Made by a program: the position numbers and the translations under genes. DNA of 64,000 bases from Nonomuraea guangzhouensis (GTDB lineage Bacteria > Actinomycetota > Actinomycetes > Streptosporangiales > Streptosporangiaceae), in the NCBI RefSeq assembly GCF_019396345.1, contig NZ_JAHKRM010000006.1, forward strand, positions 372,001 to 436,000, in the 5' to 3' direction. The notes below the pieces were generated by a model. That model ran no database searches, was not told the origin of the DNA, and saw nothing but the letters and a program-made list of their open reading frames with translations. Shown here in pieces: positions 8,662 through 17,029 of this stretch; within the stretch, counting starts at the first letter, position 1, and the number at the start of each line of letters is the position of its first letter.

Positions 8662-9598
8662 GGATCCACCCGGTCACGATGTTGCCCGCGACGCCCCAGC
8701 GCACGGCCGAGAGCCGCTTGGTGGCGCCGACACCCATGATCGCCGAGGTGATCGTGTGCGTCGTGGAGATGGGCGCCCCGAACCCGATCGCCGCCGTGTA
8801 CAGGACCACTGCCGCCGCGGACTCGGCGGCGAAGCCCTGTGGCGGGTCGAGCGCGATGATCCGGCGGCCCAGCGTACGCATGATGCGCCAGCCGCCGGAG
8901 TACGTACCAAGCGAAATCGCCCCCGCCGACGCGAGGATGACCCACTGCGGGATCTCCGACCCCGGACTGATGTACCCGCCGACGACGAGGGCCAGGAAGA
9001 TGACGCCCATCGTCTTCTGCGCGTCCTGCAGACCGTGGCCGAGCGCCATCGCCGCGGCCGAGACGGTCTGCGCGTAGCGGAAGCCGCGGTTGGTCTTGCC
9101 GGGCTGGCTGTTGCGGAAGATCCAATATATCGCGATCATGATCGCGCCGGCCAGCGTGAACCCGAGCAGCGGTGACAGCACCATCGGGACAACCACTTTT
9201 TCCAGCACGCCGTCCCAGTGCACAGAGCTGGCCGACGCGAGTGCCGCGCCGACCAGACCGCCGATGAGGGCGTGGCTGGAGGAAGAGGGCAGGCCGAAGT
9301 ACCAGGTGATCAGGTTCCAGCAGATGGCGCCGATGAGCGCCGAGGCCACGATGACCAGGCCGTGCGAGCCGTCCGGCGCGTCGATGATGCCCTTGCCGAC
9401 GGTCGCGGCGACCTGGGTGCCGAGGTGGGCGCCGATGAAGTTCATCGCGGCGGCCATGAACAGCGCGGCCCTGGGAGTGAGCGCGCGGGTCGAGACCGAG
9501 GTCGCGATGGCGTTCGCCGCGTCGTGGAACCCGTTGGTGTAGTCGAAGGCCAGTGCGATGACGACCACGCCGATGACGAGGGCGAGCGAAAGGTCCAC
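8594..9598 (-). CDS. pit: Low-affinity inorganic phosphate transporter, PiT family
   Basis: A 334-residue membrane protein with ~10 hydrophobic segments. The PiT signature is near the start (FDYTNGFHDAANAIATSVST, ~residues 19-38) and repeats in the second half around GFGAPISTTHTITSAIMGVG. The family couples metal-phosphate uptake to a cation gradient. It starts at GTG only 5 bases after the stop of the DUF47 gene, so the two form an operon, an arrangement repeated across actinobacteria. The gene's 3' end overlaps mshD. Confidence 0.93.
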   Translation of the reverse strand: MDLSLALVIGVVVIALAFDYTNGFHDAANAIATSVSTRALTPRAALFMAAAMNFIGAHLGTQVAATVGKGIIDAPDGSHGLVIVASALIGAICWNLITWYFGLPSSSSHALIGGLVGAALASASSVHWDGVLEKVVVPMVLSPLLGFTLAGAIMIAIYWIFRNSQPGKTNRGFRYAQTVSAAAMALGHGLQDAQKTMGVIFLALVVGGYISPGSEIPQWVILASAGAISLGTYSGGWRIMRTLGRRIIALDPPQGFAAESAAAVVLYTAAIGFGAPISTTHTITSAIMGVGATKRLSAVRWGVAGNIVTGWILTIPAAALVAAVSYFALHWVVE

Positions 9599-9603
9599 AG
9601 AGC

Positions 9604-10221
9604 TTAGCTTTCCTTGACCGCGATCGACTCGACCGTGTTGGCGACGTGCTCGAAGGCGTCGGCCGCCTCCTCCAGCGCGTCGACGACCTCCTTCATCTTC
9701 ATGACCGTGAGCGCGTCGTACTCGCCGCTGAACAGCTTGGCCAGCAGCCTTCTGTAGACCTGGTCGCCCTGGTTCTCCAGCCGGTTGACCTCGATCCAGT
9801 ACTCGTTGAGGTTCTTCATCGACCGCAGCCGCGGCATGGCCTCGGCGGTCAGCTCCGCGGCCCGCTCCAGGACTTCCACCTGGCGGACGACGTCCTTGGG
9901 GAGGTGGTCGATCTGGTACAGAACGATGAGGTCGGACGCCGCTTCCATGGCGTCCATCACGTCGTCGAGGTTCGAGGCGAGGCGGTAGATGTCCTCGCGG
10001 TCGAACGGGGTGATGAAGCTCTCATTGAGCCGGTTCATGATCGCATGGGTGCGTTCGTCACCGGCGTGCTCGCAAGCGCGCATCTTTTCGGCCAGGGTTT
10101 CCCTGTCCGATCCGTCGCTGATGATCTCGACCAGAAGGCGGGATGCGGTGACCAGGTTGTTCGCGGAGTCGGCGAACAGGTCGTAGTAGCTGTCCTCACG
10201 TGGCGTGAGACGCAGGCGCAC
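9604..10221 (-). CDS. DUF47/PhoU-like phosphate transport regulator
   Basis: A 205-residue helical protein starting VRLRLTPREDSYYDLFADSA, the hallmark N-terminus of DUF47 (PhoU_div) proteins, with acidic-helix motifs such as HAGDERTHAI and NLDDVMDAMEAASD. DUF47 proteins pair with PiT and are thought to control phosphate flux. The GTG at 10221 is chosen because GGAG lies 6 bases upstream and family members start at this point. The frame is open ~490 bases further upstream but that part is low-complexity proline-rich sequence. A competing out-of-frame ATG with a strong ribosome site lies at 10292. Confidence 0.88.
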   Translation of the reverse strand: MRLRLTPREDSYYDLFADSANNLVTASRLLVEIISDGSDRETLAEKMRACEHAGDERTHAIMNRLNESFITPFDREDIYRLASNLDDVMDAMEAASDLIVLYQIDHLPKDVVRQVEVLERAAELTAEAMPRLRSMKNLNEYWIEVNRLENQGDQVYRRLLAKLFSGEYDALTVMKMKEVVDALEEAADAFEHVANTVESIAVKES

Positions 10222-10935
10222 GTCGTTCTCCAGATGTGCGGGGATGGTCCGTGGTAGAGAGTACGGGTTACCAGGTGAAATGCGAACTTCATGTCCCCTT
10301 CTCCTAGTGGCTACCCTCCGTTTGGTCTGCGACACCGGGCCTGCCGGTAGTTTGATCGCCCTTTTTCCCGCGGCGAGGTGGGGGGATGCTTGACCGGGGG
10401 TTTCGGTCGTGGCTTGTCCAGTCCATCTTGGTGACATTTCCGGACCACCGCTAGACCGGGGGTGTGTGTTGGGCGTGTCTTGGGGGGTGGGGTGGGTTCT
10501 TTGGACGGGGTTGGGTGGGGGCTGCGTGTGGGTTGGGCCTACTTCAGGGCTTCTCTGGGCGGGTCCGTGGTGGGTGCCCGCAGAGCGCTCCTTGCGGGTG
10601 CCTCTAGCGTCGGGAGCGGCTCCAAACCCGTCTGAGGCAGCTCCCCAACCCGTCCGATGCTGCTCCAGCCCCGTCAGTAGCGCCCCCCAGGCCCGCCAGC
10701 TGTCCCCAGGCATCCCCCGGGAGCTTCTGGAGGGCGTCTTGTGGGAAACAGCTTTTGGACGGCCGTCCTCGAGACACCGTCGTCCAGCAGCGCATCACCA
10801 GGAGGCGCATTACGGGAAGCGAACGCGGACAAGATCGCGCCTCGCGCCTCGACCTTTCACCGGCAACAAGCGTGAGCAACCGCCTTCACAAGACCGGACC
10901 GCCCAGTCCAGCCGAGCCCTCAACCATGGGCGGCG
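10222..10935. other. 714-bp gap with low-complexity and short degenerate repeats; possible leader ORF
   Basis: No convincing gene fills this stretch. The plus strand from ~10440 to 10570 is strongly G/T-rich with many GGGG and GGTGGGG runs. At 10612-10680 a ~22-bp degenerate unit (GGCAGCTCCAAACCCGTC-like) occurs three times in tandem. On the minus strand AGGAGAAGGGGAC precedes an ATG at 10292 that opens an 85-codon frame (to 10035) overlapping the DUF47 start out of frame. It resembles nothing I know and may be a translated leader or an accident. The promoter of the DUF47-pit operon must lie in or near this gap. Confidence 0.45.
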
Positions 10936-11511
10936 TCAGATCTTGGTCCGGTGAAAGTTCCGAAAAGATCGAGACGGCGTCGGCCCCCGCTGCCCCTGAT
11001 ACCGCGACCCGTACTTCGGCGACCCATACGGATGCTCAGCCGGAGAACTCAACCGGAACACACACAACTGCCCGATCTTCATCCCCGGCCACAGCTTGAT
11101 CGGCAACGTGGCCACATTGGACAGCTCCAACGTCACATGCCCACTGAACCCCGGATCGATGAACCCGGCAGTCGAGTGAGTCAACAGCCCAAGCCGCCCC
11201 AGCGAACTCTTCCCCTCCAACCGCGACGCCAGATGATCAGGCAAGCTGATCACCTCGTACGACGAGGCCAGTACGAACTCCCCGGGATGCAGAATGAACG
11301 GATCATCCCCCTCGGGCTCCACCATCCGCGTCAGATCCGGCTGCTCTATGGCCGGATCGATGTGCGGATACCGATGATTCTCGAACACCCGGAAGAACCG
11401 ATCGAGCCGGACGTCGATGCTGGACGGTTGAATCATGTCCCGATCGAACGGATCGAGGGCAAGCCGCCCCGAGTCGATCTCGGCCAGGATGTCGCGGTCA
11501 GATAGCAGCAC
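10936..11511 (-). CDS. dcd: dCTP deaminase
   Basis: A 191-residue protein, the usual actinobacterial length. It reads [15 protein letters not shown] at the start, has the active-site segment [18 protein letters not shown] (~residues 110-127) with the catalytic Glu in [17 protein letters not shown], and ends in a basic tail. The enzyme converts dCTP to dUTP; some actinobacterial members are bifunctional and release dUMP directly. The GTG at 11511 is preferred over an upstream start because the family begins at this LLSDRD strand. It sits just left of the tRNA-Gly gene and marks the conserved flank of the island. Confidence 0.92.
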   Translation of the reverse strand: MLLSDRDILAEIDSGRLALDPFDRDMIQPSSIDVRLDRFFRVFENHRYPHIDPAIEQPDLTRMVEPEGDDPFILHPGEFVLASSYEVISLPDHLASRLEGKSSLGRLGLLTHSTAGFIDPGFSGHVTLELSNVATLPIKLWPGMKIGQLCVFRLSSPAEHPYGSPKYGSRYQGQRGPTPSRSFRNFHRTKI

Positions 11512-11609
11512 GCAGAGCAACCTACCGCGTGCCGGCGTGAAACTTGGGGGCACGGCTGGCTGATGTGGGCCGAGTTTCCGCTAGAGTGGTGGTCGCGGTT
11601 GCGGCCGAT

Positions 11610-11683
11610 GCGGGTGTAGTTCAATGGCAGAACATCAGCTTCCCAAGCTGACAGCGCGGGTTCGATTCCCGTCACCCGCTCCA
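11610..11683 (+). tRNA. tRNA-Gly(CCC), intact, integration target
   Basis: A full cloverleaf can be folded by hand. The acceptor stem pairs GCGGGTG with CACCCGC, the D stem GTTC with GAAC, the anticodon stem TCAGC with GCTGA around the loop TTCCCAA (anticodon CCC), and the T stem GCGGG with CCCGT around TTCGATT. The discriminator is T and CCA (11681-11683) is encoded. This is the only complete copy; the 3' half from the anticodon loop onward recurs ten times, whole or damaged, over the next 27 kb. Confidence 0.95.
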
Positions 11684-11812
11684 CAGAAAGCTCAGCCAGG
11701 GCCTGGCGCTGGCCGGTTGCTTCGACCTTCCTCATCTCTCTTCATGTCGCTGCGGTATCGCGGTCGCTAGCGCAGGTGCGAGCTGGCAGTATCGAGATGG
11801 AGGGGAGACATA

Positions 11813-12043
11813 ATGAACTTCGATCGGATCACTGTCGAGCCCGACAAGCTCGAAGGCAAACCGACCATCCGGGGGCTGCGCATCACCGTAGAGACGGTGG
11901 TTCGGCTCGTCGCGGCCGGGTGGACCTTCGATGAGATCTTGTCGGACTACCCCGACCTCGAACGCGAGGACATCAAGCAGGGGCTGGAGTACGCAGCGGC
12001 TGCCACGAACGTCCACTTCTACCGCCTCCGAGAGCCGGCGTGA
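11813..12043 (+). CDS. DUF433 antitoxin-like protein
   Basis: A 76-residue protein whose core (GKPTIRGLRITVETVVRLVA, then GWTFDEILSDYPDLEREDIK) is the DUF433 helix-turn-helix fold typical of VapB-like antitoxins. GGAGGGGAGACATA precedes the ATG, a strong ribosome site. Its TGA stop overlaps the GTG start of the next gene by four bases, so the two are translationally coupled. The pair is the only cargo of the first att-bounded unit right after the tRNA-Gly gene. Confidence 0.8.
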   Translation: MNFDRITVEPDKLEGKPTIRGLRITVETVVRLVAAGWTFDEILSDYPDLEREDIKQGLEYAAAATNVHFYRLREPA

Positions 12044-12408
12044 ACTTCCTGATCGATGAGAACCTTTCACCGCGTGTCGCTGAACCGCTATCGAAGGCCG
12101 GTCACGATGCGGTGCACGTGCGCGACCTCCAAGCGACGAGTGCGCCGGATTCCACGATCATGGCTCTTGCCATGGCGAACAACCGGGTCATCGTTTCGGC
12201 GGATACGGACTTCGGCGCGCTTTTGGCTCAGGCCCGTACGACTGAACCCTCGATCATGCTCGTACGAGAGATCCTTGAGCTTCGACCGCCAGAGCTGGTG
12301 AATATCATCCTTAACCACCTTGATGTCCTCGAACCTCACCTGTCGACGGGTGCGATCGTGGCCTTCGCCCCTGCGGGCATCAGAGTGCGAGCGCTCCCGC
12401 TCCGTTAA
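12040..12408 (+). CDS. DUF5615 PIN-like toxin
   Basis: A 122-residue protein with the DUF5615 PIN-like pattern: acidic residues in FLIDENLSP at the N-terminus, HVRDL near residue 28, and VIVSADTDFGAL (~residues 51-62) where PIN nucleases bind metal. Partners of DUF433 proteins with this fold are predicted RNA-cleaving toxins. The GTGA overlap with the antitoxin gene indicates coupling. Toxicity is inferred from family pairing only. Confidence 0.78.
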   Translation: MNFLIDENLSPRVAEPLSKAGHDAVHVRDLQATSAPDSTIMALAMANNRVIVSADTDFGALLAQARTTEPSIMLVREILELRPPELVNIILNHLDVLEPHLSTGAIVAFAPAGIRVRALPLR

Positions 12409-12426
12409 ACAGAGAACTCGGCCGTC

Positions 12427-12574
12427 GTGCCACTAGCGTGCCATTAAGGGCGGTAACGAGGGGTCAACCACGGTCACTCACGACCGGCCTCAGCCGCAGG
12501 TCATTGCACCTACGAGGCAAGATCCCTGCAATTCCCAAGCTGACAGCGCGGGTTCGATTCCCGTCACCCGCTCC
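12427..12574 (+). repeat. att-like junction 1 (arm plus 43-bp tRNA-Gly 3' half)
   Basis: The arm starts with GTGCC at 12427 and again at 12438, 11 bp apart, and contains GGTCACTCACGACC, an inverted repeat. 105 bases after the first GTGCC the core begins at 12532 with TTCCCAAGCTGACAGC and runs through the T arm and acceptor sequence to CTCC (12574). The core matches the tRNA-Gly 3' half exactly. I read it as an attachment site with integrase arm-type sites. Confidence 0.85.
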
Positions 12575-12606
12575 GGTGTTCGTGTAACAGTGTTCAGTCC
12601 CATCGC

Positions 12607-13056
12607 TCAGCGGTGATCACTGAGGGCTTGCGTCTTAAGAAGTTCGGTATCGACGACGCCATCAAGCGCCCGGTGGAGTTTTGCGTCGGTGGTCAGCAGC
12701 GGAATCTCTTGATCGAGAGCAAGCTGTGCGAAGACAGCGTCATACATGCCCAACGTCAACCGCACCGCCAGGGCGGTGGCCCCCTCCAACCGGTCGGCGT
12801 CCACGGGATGAACCCGGACACCGAGCTCGTCAATGATCCGAACGGCCGCAATGAATTCATCTGCGGACAGCCGACCCGCGAGCAGACCCTTCTTGCGCAG
12901 CACTCCGGCAACCTCAATCCGCGCGAAGTCCGCCGTCTCCAGTCTTACCCGGCCGTGCAGGAAGTCGTCCCGGATCTGGCGGGCGTGCTCGTGGCCAGGT
13001 TGATCGACGAACCACCGTAGGAACACACCAGTGTCCACGACGTACGCGTCAGCCAC
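12607..13056 (-). CDS. PIN-domain toxin (VapC-like)
   Basis: A 149-residue PIN protein. The four acidic positions are visible: Asp in VVDTGVFLRW (~residue 8), Glu in ARIEVAGVL (~48), Asp in GMYDAVFAQLAL (~104) and Asp in LLTTDAKLH (~123). VapC toxins are Mg-dependent ribonucleases that cut tRNA or rRNA. The start is GTG at 13056, overlapping the upstream antitoxin stop by 8 bases. With its antitoxin it is the only cargo between att junctions 1 and 2. Confidence 0.85.
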   Translation of the reverse strand: MADAYVVDTGVFLRWFVDQPGHEHARQIRDDFLHGRVRLETADFARIEVAGVLRKKGLLAGRLSADEFIAAVRIIDELGVRVHPVDADRLEGATALAVRLTLGMYDAVFAQLALDQEIPLLTTDAKLHRALDGVVDTELLKTQALSDHR

Positions 13057-13261
13057 GTGCGCCTTCCCGGAGACGGTCCAGTTCCTCGTCGACTCCCGTC
13101 ACACCGCGCATCCGCTCCTGAACCCGCTCCATAATGGCCAGCGCTCGCTCACGCCGACCAGCCGTCTCGAGGTTCTCGCGGACAAGTGCGAGAACCGGCT
13201 GGACACGGTCATCCGGAAGCCGATCGACTAGAGCATGCAACTCTTCACGCATCGCGCTCAT
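13049..13261 (-). CDS. Small antitoxin-like protein paired with the PIN toxin
   Basis: A 70-residue charged helical protein (MREELHALVDRLPDDRVQPV near the start, then an Arg/Glu-rich coil). The opening resembles antitoxins of the EELHxLVDxLPDDE type found upstream of VapC genes. A second in-frame ATG lies three codons in (13252). No DNA-binding fold is obvious from sequence alone; its role is inferred from position and coupling. Confidence 0.65.
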   Translation of the reverse strand: MSAMREELHALVDRLPDDRVQPVLALVRENLETAGRRERALAIMERVQERMRGVTGVDEELDRLREGARG

Positions 13262-13331
13262 GCTCGGAGTCTACGCCCCGCCAGGTTCGTCTCCCTGGCC
13301 ATTTGTGCAGGGGTAGGCAGACCCGGTGGCC

Positions 13332-13494
13332 GTGCCCGTTGTGTGCCCGTTCTCAGAGCGATCTACGGAGGCTCAGGGGATCCACGGTCACTTGACCGGC
13401 ATGCGCCCAGGTCAGTATTTCTCCAGCTCAGCCCTGTGTAATCTTGAAAGAGTTCTCAAGCGGACAGCGCGGGTTCGATTCCCGTGCCGGCTCT
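13332..13494 (+). repeat. att-like junction 2 (long-arm type, diverged core)
   Basis: GTGCC occurs at 13332 and 13343 (11 bp apart), and the core begins at 13453, 121 bases later, so this is the long-arm class. The core reads TTCTCAAGCGGACAGC and then GCGGGTTCGATTCCCGTG, but the acceptor part is GCCGGCTCT instead of ACCCGCTCC. The T-arm match is perfect; the anticodon-stem and acceptor parts are changed, so this copy has decayed or recombined with another tRNA end. Confidence 0.75.
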
Positions 13495-13554
13495 GACCTG
13501 GCGATCCCTTGATCGCGGGTTGAGGCTTCTGATCGTTTGGGCGCATCTTGGGGC

Positions 13555-14007
13555 CCCGCCTGGACGACGGCGAAGGGGATGACGAGATGGTCTTCCTACC
13601 GAGCAGGAGTTCACTCTCCTGCGCGCTTGTGCCAAGCCTGACGTCCGCGACATGCTCACGGTGCTCGTCGGGACGGGCATGCGTTACGCCGAGCTCGCCG
13701 CCCTTCAGGTGCGTGACATCGAGCCGTTCGCCAAGCCGGTGCCGACCTTGCGCGTGCGGCGAGCGTGGAAGCGCCAGGCGGACAACACCTTCAGGCTGGG
13801 CCGCCCAAGACCAAGCAGTCAAGGCGGACCATCGCCTGTCCCCGATGGTCACGGACGCGATCCTGCCGAAGCCGCGGGCTCAGCAAGCGCTCCCGTATCC
13901 ACGATCTCCGCCATGCCCGCGTCGCCTGGCTGATCTCCGACAACATCCCGATGGCTGTCATCCAGCGGCGGATGGGGCACAAGTCGATCACCACGACCAT
14001 CTGTTGA
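13555..14007 (+). pseudogene. Tyrosine-recombinase (phage integrase) remnant
   Basis: Three frames together give a degraded integrase: MVFL at 13587, then after a one-base loss TEQEFTLLRACAKPDVRDML and VGTGMRYAELAALQVRDIEP (the first catalytic Arg region), then after another shift GPPKTKQSRRTI, and finally IHDLRHARVAWLISDN and MGHKSITTTIC with the HxxR box. The C-terminal catalytic Tyr is missing and part of the middle is deleted. It lies directly after att junction 2 and is the only recombinase trace in the island. It cannot be functional. Confidence 0.85.
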
Positions 14008-14112
14008 GGCGCCGACCGCTGAGCGCCGAAGGGCCAGACCTTCATCGGCAAAGCGCCGCGTCGAGCAAGTCACCTACAGCTTCTGTGTTCGTGGCGCAGC
14101 TGAAGGGCAGGC

Positions 14113-16818
14113 TCAGACCAGGTCGAGGCGGGCGAGTTCGGTGCGGGTGGTGACGCCGAGCTTGGGGAAGGCGCGGTACAAATGGTGGCTGACGGTCCTG
14201 GGGCTGAGAAACAGCTGGGCGGCGATCTTCCTGTTGGTTGCGCCCGTGGCGGCAAGCCGTACCACCTGGAGTTCCTGGGGAGAGAGCAGAGCGATCAGGT
14301 CGGGGGCGCCCGGCGCGACTGTCTCCCCGGCCGCGCGCAGCTCGGCGCGGGCGCGCTCGGCCCAGGGAGCGGCGTCGACGCGGTCGAAAGTCTCCAGGGC
14401 GGCGCGCAGCCGGGTGCGAGATTCGTTTCTTCTGCGGGCGCGGCGCAGCCACTCGCCGTGCAGCAGGTCGGTGCGGGCCCGCTCGTAGGGCCGATTCGCC
14501 TCGGCGTGTGAGCGTGCGGCCTGTTCCCAATGCTGTTGCGCCTCCTCCTCGTCGTGGGCGAGGAGGGCACGGCAGCGGTGCAGTACGGCGTCGGCCCACG
14601 GGTGGCGGGCGGCCGTGGCCCAGGACTCGAAGCGGGTGAGCGGTTCCGCGGCGCGGTCGGGCAGGCCGAGCCGTACGGCGGCCTCGATCTGGTCGGGCGC
14701 GAAGTAGATGGGCATGATCTGGTGCCGGAGCGGTCCCAGGGCGGCGGCCTCGAAGCGTTCGAGCGCGGCCTCGAAGCGGCCCTGGCCGAGGTCCAGCAGG
14801 CCGAGCGCCCACTCGGCCCAGCCGACGATCGTCGCCACCGGGTGGGCTTCGTGGTGCGCGATCGTACGTTCGGCCAGCTCACGGCAGTCCTGTTCGCGGC
14901 CCTGGACGGCGGCAACCATGGCCATGGCGCTCTCGAAGTGCGCGATGCGGTGCGTCTGCCCGATGTCGGTGGCAAGCTGGCGCCCTTCGGTGGCGGTCGC
15001 GATGGCGTCGCGGAACCGGCCGAGGTACATCTGGTGGATCGCCAGCACCACCTGGCCCAGCGACAGCAGCCCGGCCATGCCCTCGGCCCGGCATTCCTCG
15101 ATCACCGACTGTGCGATGGCGAGCCCGTTGTCGAAGTCGCCCGAGATTCCGGCCAGCGAGCAGACGCTGATCCTCAGCGCCGTCATGCCGGTGGGGACCG
15201 CCACGGCCACGGCGATGAGTTCGCGGAACGGTGGGAGCGCCCGGTCCAGGTCGCCGGCCAGGAAGTCGGCCATCGCGCGGGCCGCCCGGACGAACCCGTC
15301 CATCCCGTCCTCCGGCGTCAGCGGCAGCTCGGCGAGCCGCGCCGCGGCCTCGGCGACGGCCGCGGGATCGCTGAGGTACCAGGCGTTGCGGACCGCGTCG
15401 AGCAGGATGAGCGCCGCCTCCTTCCGGTCCACGTCGGCGATGGAGGCGGCGCCGTCGAGGAGGATCCGGTGCGCGTCGTGCACATTGCCCCGGTCGAAGG
15501 CGATCCGGCCGCGCAGTCCTGCCAGCCTGGCGAGGGTGAGCGGGTCGTCACCGAGTCGCCGCACCTGGTCGGCCAGGATTTGAGCGTGTTCCAGGGCTCC
15601 GGCCTCGGCGGCGGCCTCTGCGGCCAGGGCCAGCCGTCGGGCACGTTCGGCCAACGTGGGGGTGAGCCGGGCGGCGCGCTCCAGTGCGGCGGCGGCCGCG
15701 GCGTGGCCCGCGCGTTCGCGAGCACGGTCGGCCGCCTGTTCGAGCGCGGCGGCGATGGGCTCGTCGCGTCCGGTCACGGCGGCCGCCAGGTGCCAGGCGC
15801 GGCGGTCGGCGTCCTGGTCGTCGTTGAGTGCCCCGGCCAGTGCGTGGTGCACGGTCACGCGTTCGCCGTAGGCCGCCCGCCGTGCCGCCGCCGTACGCAT
15901 CAGTGGGTGGCCGAAGGACAGGCGCCCGCCCGCGGTGGACAGGAACCCGGCGCGCTCGGCCGGGCCGAGGGCGCCGGCGCCTACTCCCAGCTTCCCCGCG
16001 GCGCGGACGACGACGTCGAGATCGCCGGCGTCGTCGAGGGCCGCGACCAGCAACATCGTCTGAGTGTCCGGCGGCAGTACGGCGATCCGCGCCTCGTACG
16101 CCTCCTGGATGCGGCGCGGCAGCGGCAGTGGCTCCTGGACGTCCGGCAGCGCGTCGGGCACCCGTGGCAACTCGATCAGCGCGAGGGGGTTCCCGCCGCT
16201 TGTGGCGAGGATCCTTTCCCGTACGGCCGGGCCGAGCCCTGGCGTGTGCTCGCGCAGCAGGTCGGAGGCGGCCTGCCGGTCGAGACCGTTGAGCCGCAAC
16301 TCGGGCACCCCGGGCGCGTGGAAGGTGTCCCTAGCCGCGAACAGCAGGGCGATCCCCTCCGAGTGAAGCCGTCTGGCCGTAAACAGCAGTGCCTCGGCCG
16401 AGGATCTGTCCATCCATTGGGCGTCGTCGACCAGGACGAGCAGCGGGCCGTCCTCGGCCAGTTCGGTGAGCAGCGACAGGGCGGCCAGGCCGATGAGGAA
16501 CCGGTCCGGCGGGGCGGTGGCGAGGCCGAACGCGCCCTCCAGCGCCCTGGTCTGCGGCGCCGGCAGAGCGCCGATGCGGTCGAGGGTCGGGCGCAGCAGC
16601 AGGTGGAGTGCCGCGAAGGGCAGCTCGGCCTCGGTCTCGATGCCGGTGCCGTGCAGCCGCTGCAGTCCCTCCGCCAGTTGATCGGCGTGGCCGAGGAGCG
16701 CGGACTTGCCGATCCCGGGCTCGCCCCGGATGACCAGGCTCGCGCTCCGGCCGTCCTTGGCCTCCGCGATCAGAGCCTCGATCTGCGCCTGTTCCCGCTT
16801 TCGCCCCAGCAGCACCAT
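14113..16818 (-). CDS. LAL-type LuxR family transcriptional regulator with AAA ATPase
   Basis: A 901-residue protein of the large ATP-binding LuxR (LAL) class. The Walker A motif GEPGIGKSAL is at ~residues 32-41 and Walker B LLVLVDDAQWMD at ~125. A long helical TPR-like middle follows, and the C-terminal ~65 residues are a LuxR helix-turn-helix (LSPQELQVVRLAATGATNRK, then LSPRTVSHHLYRAFPKLGV). Such proteins activate pathway genes in response to ATP and ligands. The adjacent small membrane-protein operon on the other strand, 109 bp away, is a possible target. Confidence 0.92.
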   Translation of the reverse strand: MVLLGRKREQAQIEALIAEAKDGRSASLVIRGEPGIGKSALLGHADQLAEGLQRLHGTGIETEAELPFAALHLLLRPTLDRIGALPAPQTRALEGAFGLATAPPDRFLIGLAALSLLTELAEDGPLLVLVDDAQWMDRSSAEALLFTARRLHSEGIALLFAARDTFHAPGVPELRLNGLDRQAASDLLREHTPGLGPAVRERILATSGGNPLALIELPRVPDALPDVQEPLPLPRRIQEAYEARIAVLPPDTQTMLLVAALDDAGDLDVVVRAAGKLGVGAGALGPAERAGFLSTAGGRLSFGHPLMRTAAARRAAYGERVTVHHALAGALNDDQDADRRAWHLAAAVTGRDEPIAAALEQAADRARERAGHAAAAAALERAARLTPTLAERARRLALAAEAAAEAGALEHAQILADQVRRLGDDPLTLARLAGLRGRIAFDRGNVHDAHRILLDGAASIADVDRKEAALILLDAVRNAWYLSDPAAVAEAAARLAELPLTPEDGMDGFVRAARAMADFLAGDLDRALPPFRELIAVAVAVPTGMTALRISVCSLAGISGDFDNGLAIAQSVIEECRAEGMAGLLSLGQVVLAIHQMYLGRFRDAIATATEGRQLATDIGQTHRIAHFESAMAMVAAVQGREQDCRELAERTIAHHEAHPVATIVGWAEWALGLLDLGQGRFEAALERFEAAALGPLRHQIMPIYFAPDQIEAAVRLGLPDRAAEPLTRFESWATAARHPWADAVLHRCRALLAHDEEEAQQHWEQAARSHAEANRPYERARTDLLHGEWLRRARRRNESRTRLRAALETFDRVDAAPWAERARAELRAAGETVAPGAPDLIALLSPQELQVVRLAATGATNRKIAAQLFLSPRTVSHHLYRAFPKLGVTTRTELARLDLV

Positions 16819-16927
16819 CGGAATCTACCGTCATCGCGGGATTACCAGTCAATCGTCCGATGCCGGACGTACGCCCTCCCTCCGTACCGTCGTACATGAT
16901 CCCCGACGGCGACGTAAGGAGAAACGC

Positions 16928-17029
16928 ATGTCCTTATTGATCTTTCTGCTGCTGTTCGTCGCCCTGTGCGGCTGGCTCGACCACTGGGCCACTCGCACCC
17001 CCGATCCCGGCAGCAAGGAAGGACACTGA
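16928..17029 (+). CDS. 33-residue single-span membrane peptide
   Basis: MSLLIFLLLFVALCGWLDHW is nearly all hydrophobic, followed by a short polar tail ending GSKEGH. AAGGAG lies 7 bases before the ATG, an excellent ribosome site. The TGA stop abuts the ATG of the next gene with no gap, so it is the first gene of an operon with the downstream membrane protein. No family recognised; it may be a small subunit or partner of that protein. Confidence 0.65.
   Translation: MSLLIFLLLFVALCGWLDHWATRTPDPGSKEGH

Noticed and set aside
10222-10300. PHO box before the DUF47-pit operon
   Set aside because: GTTCGCATTTCACCTGG resembles direct-repeat PHO boxes only loosely; too weak to report as a site.
10222-10713. 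N-terminal extension of the DUF47 protein
   Set aside because: The extension is proline/threonine-rich low complexity, while the family starts at VRLRLTPRED, which has its own GGAG site.
13453-13494. Junction 2 as the end of a different tRNA gene
   Set aside because: Its T arm equals tRNA-Gly and its acceptor part (GCCGGCTCT) has no matching 5' strand nearby; decay or recombination is the simpler reading.
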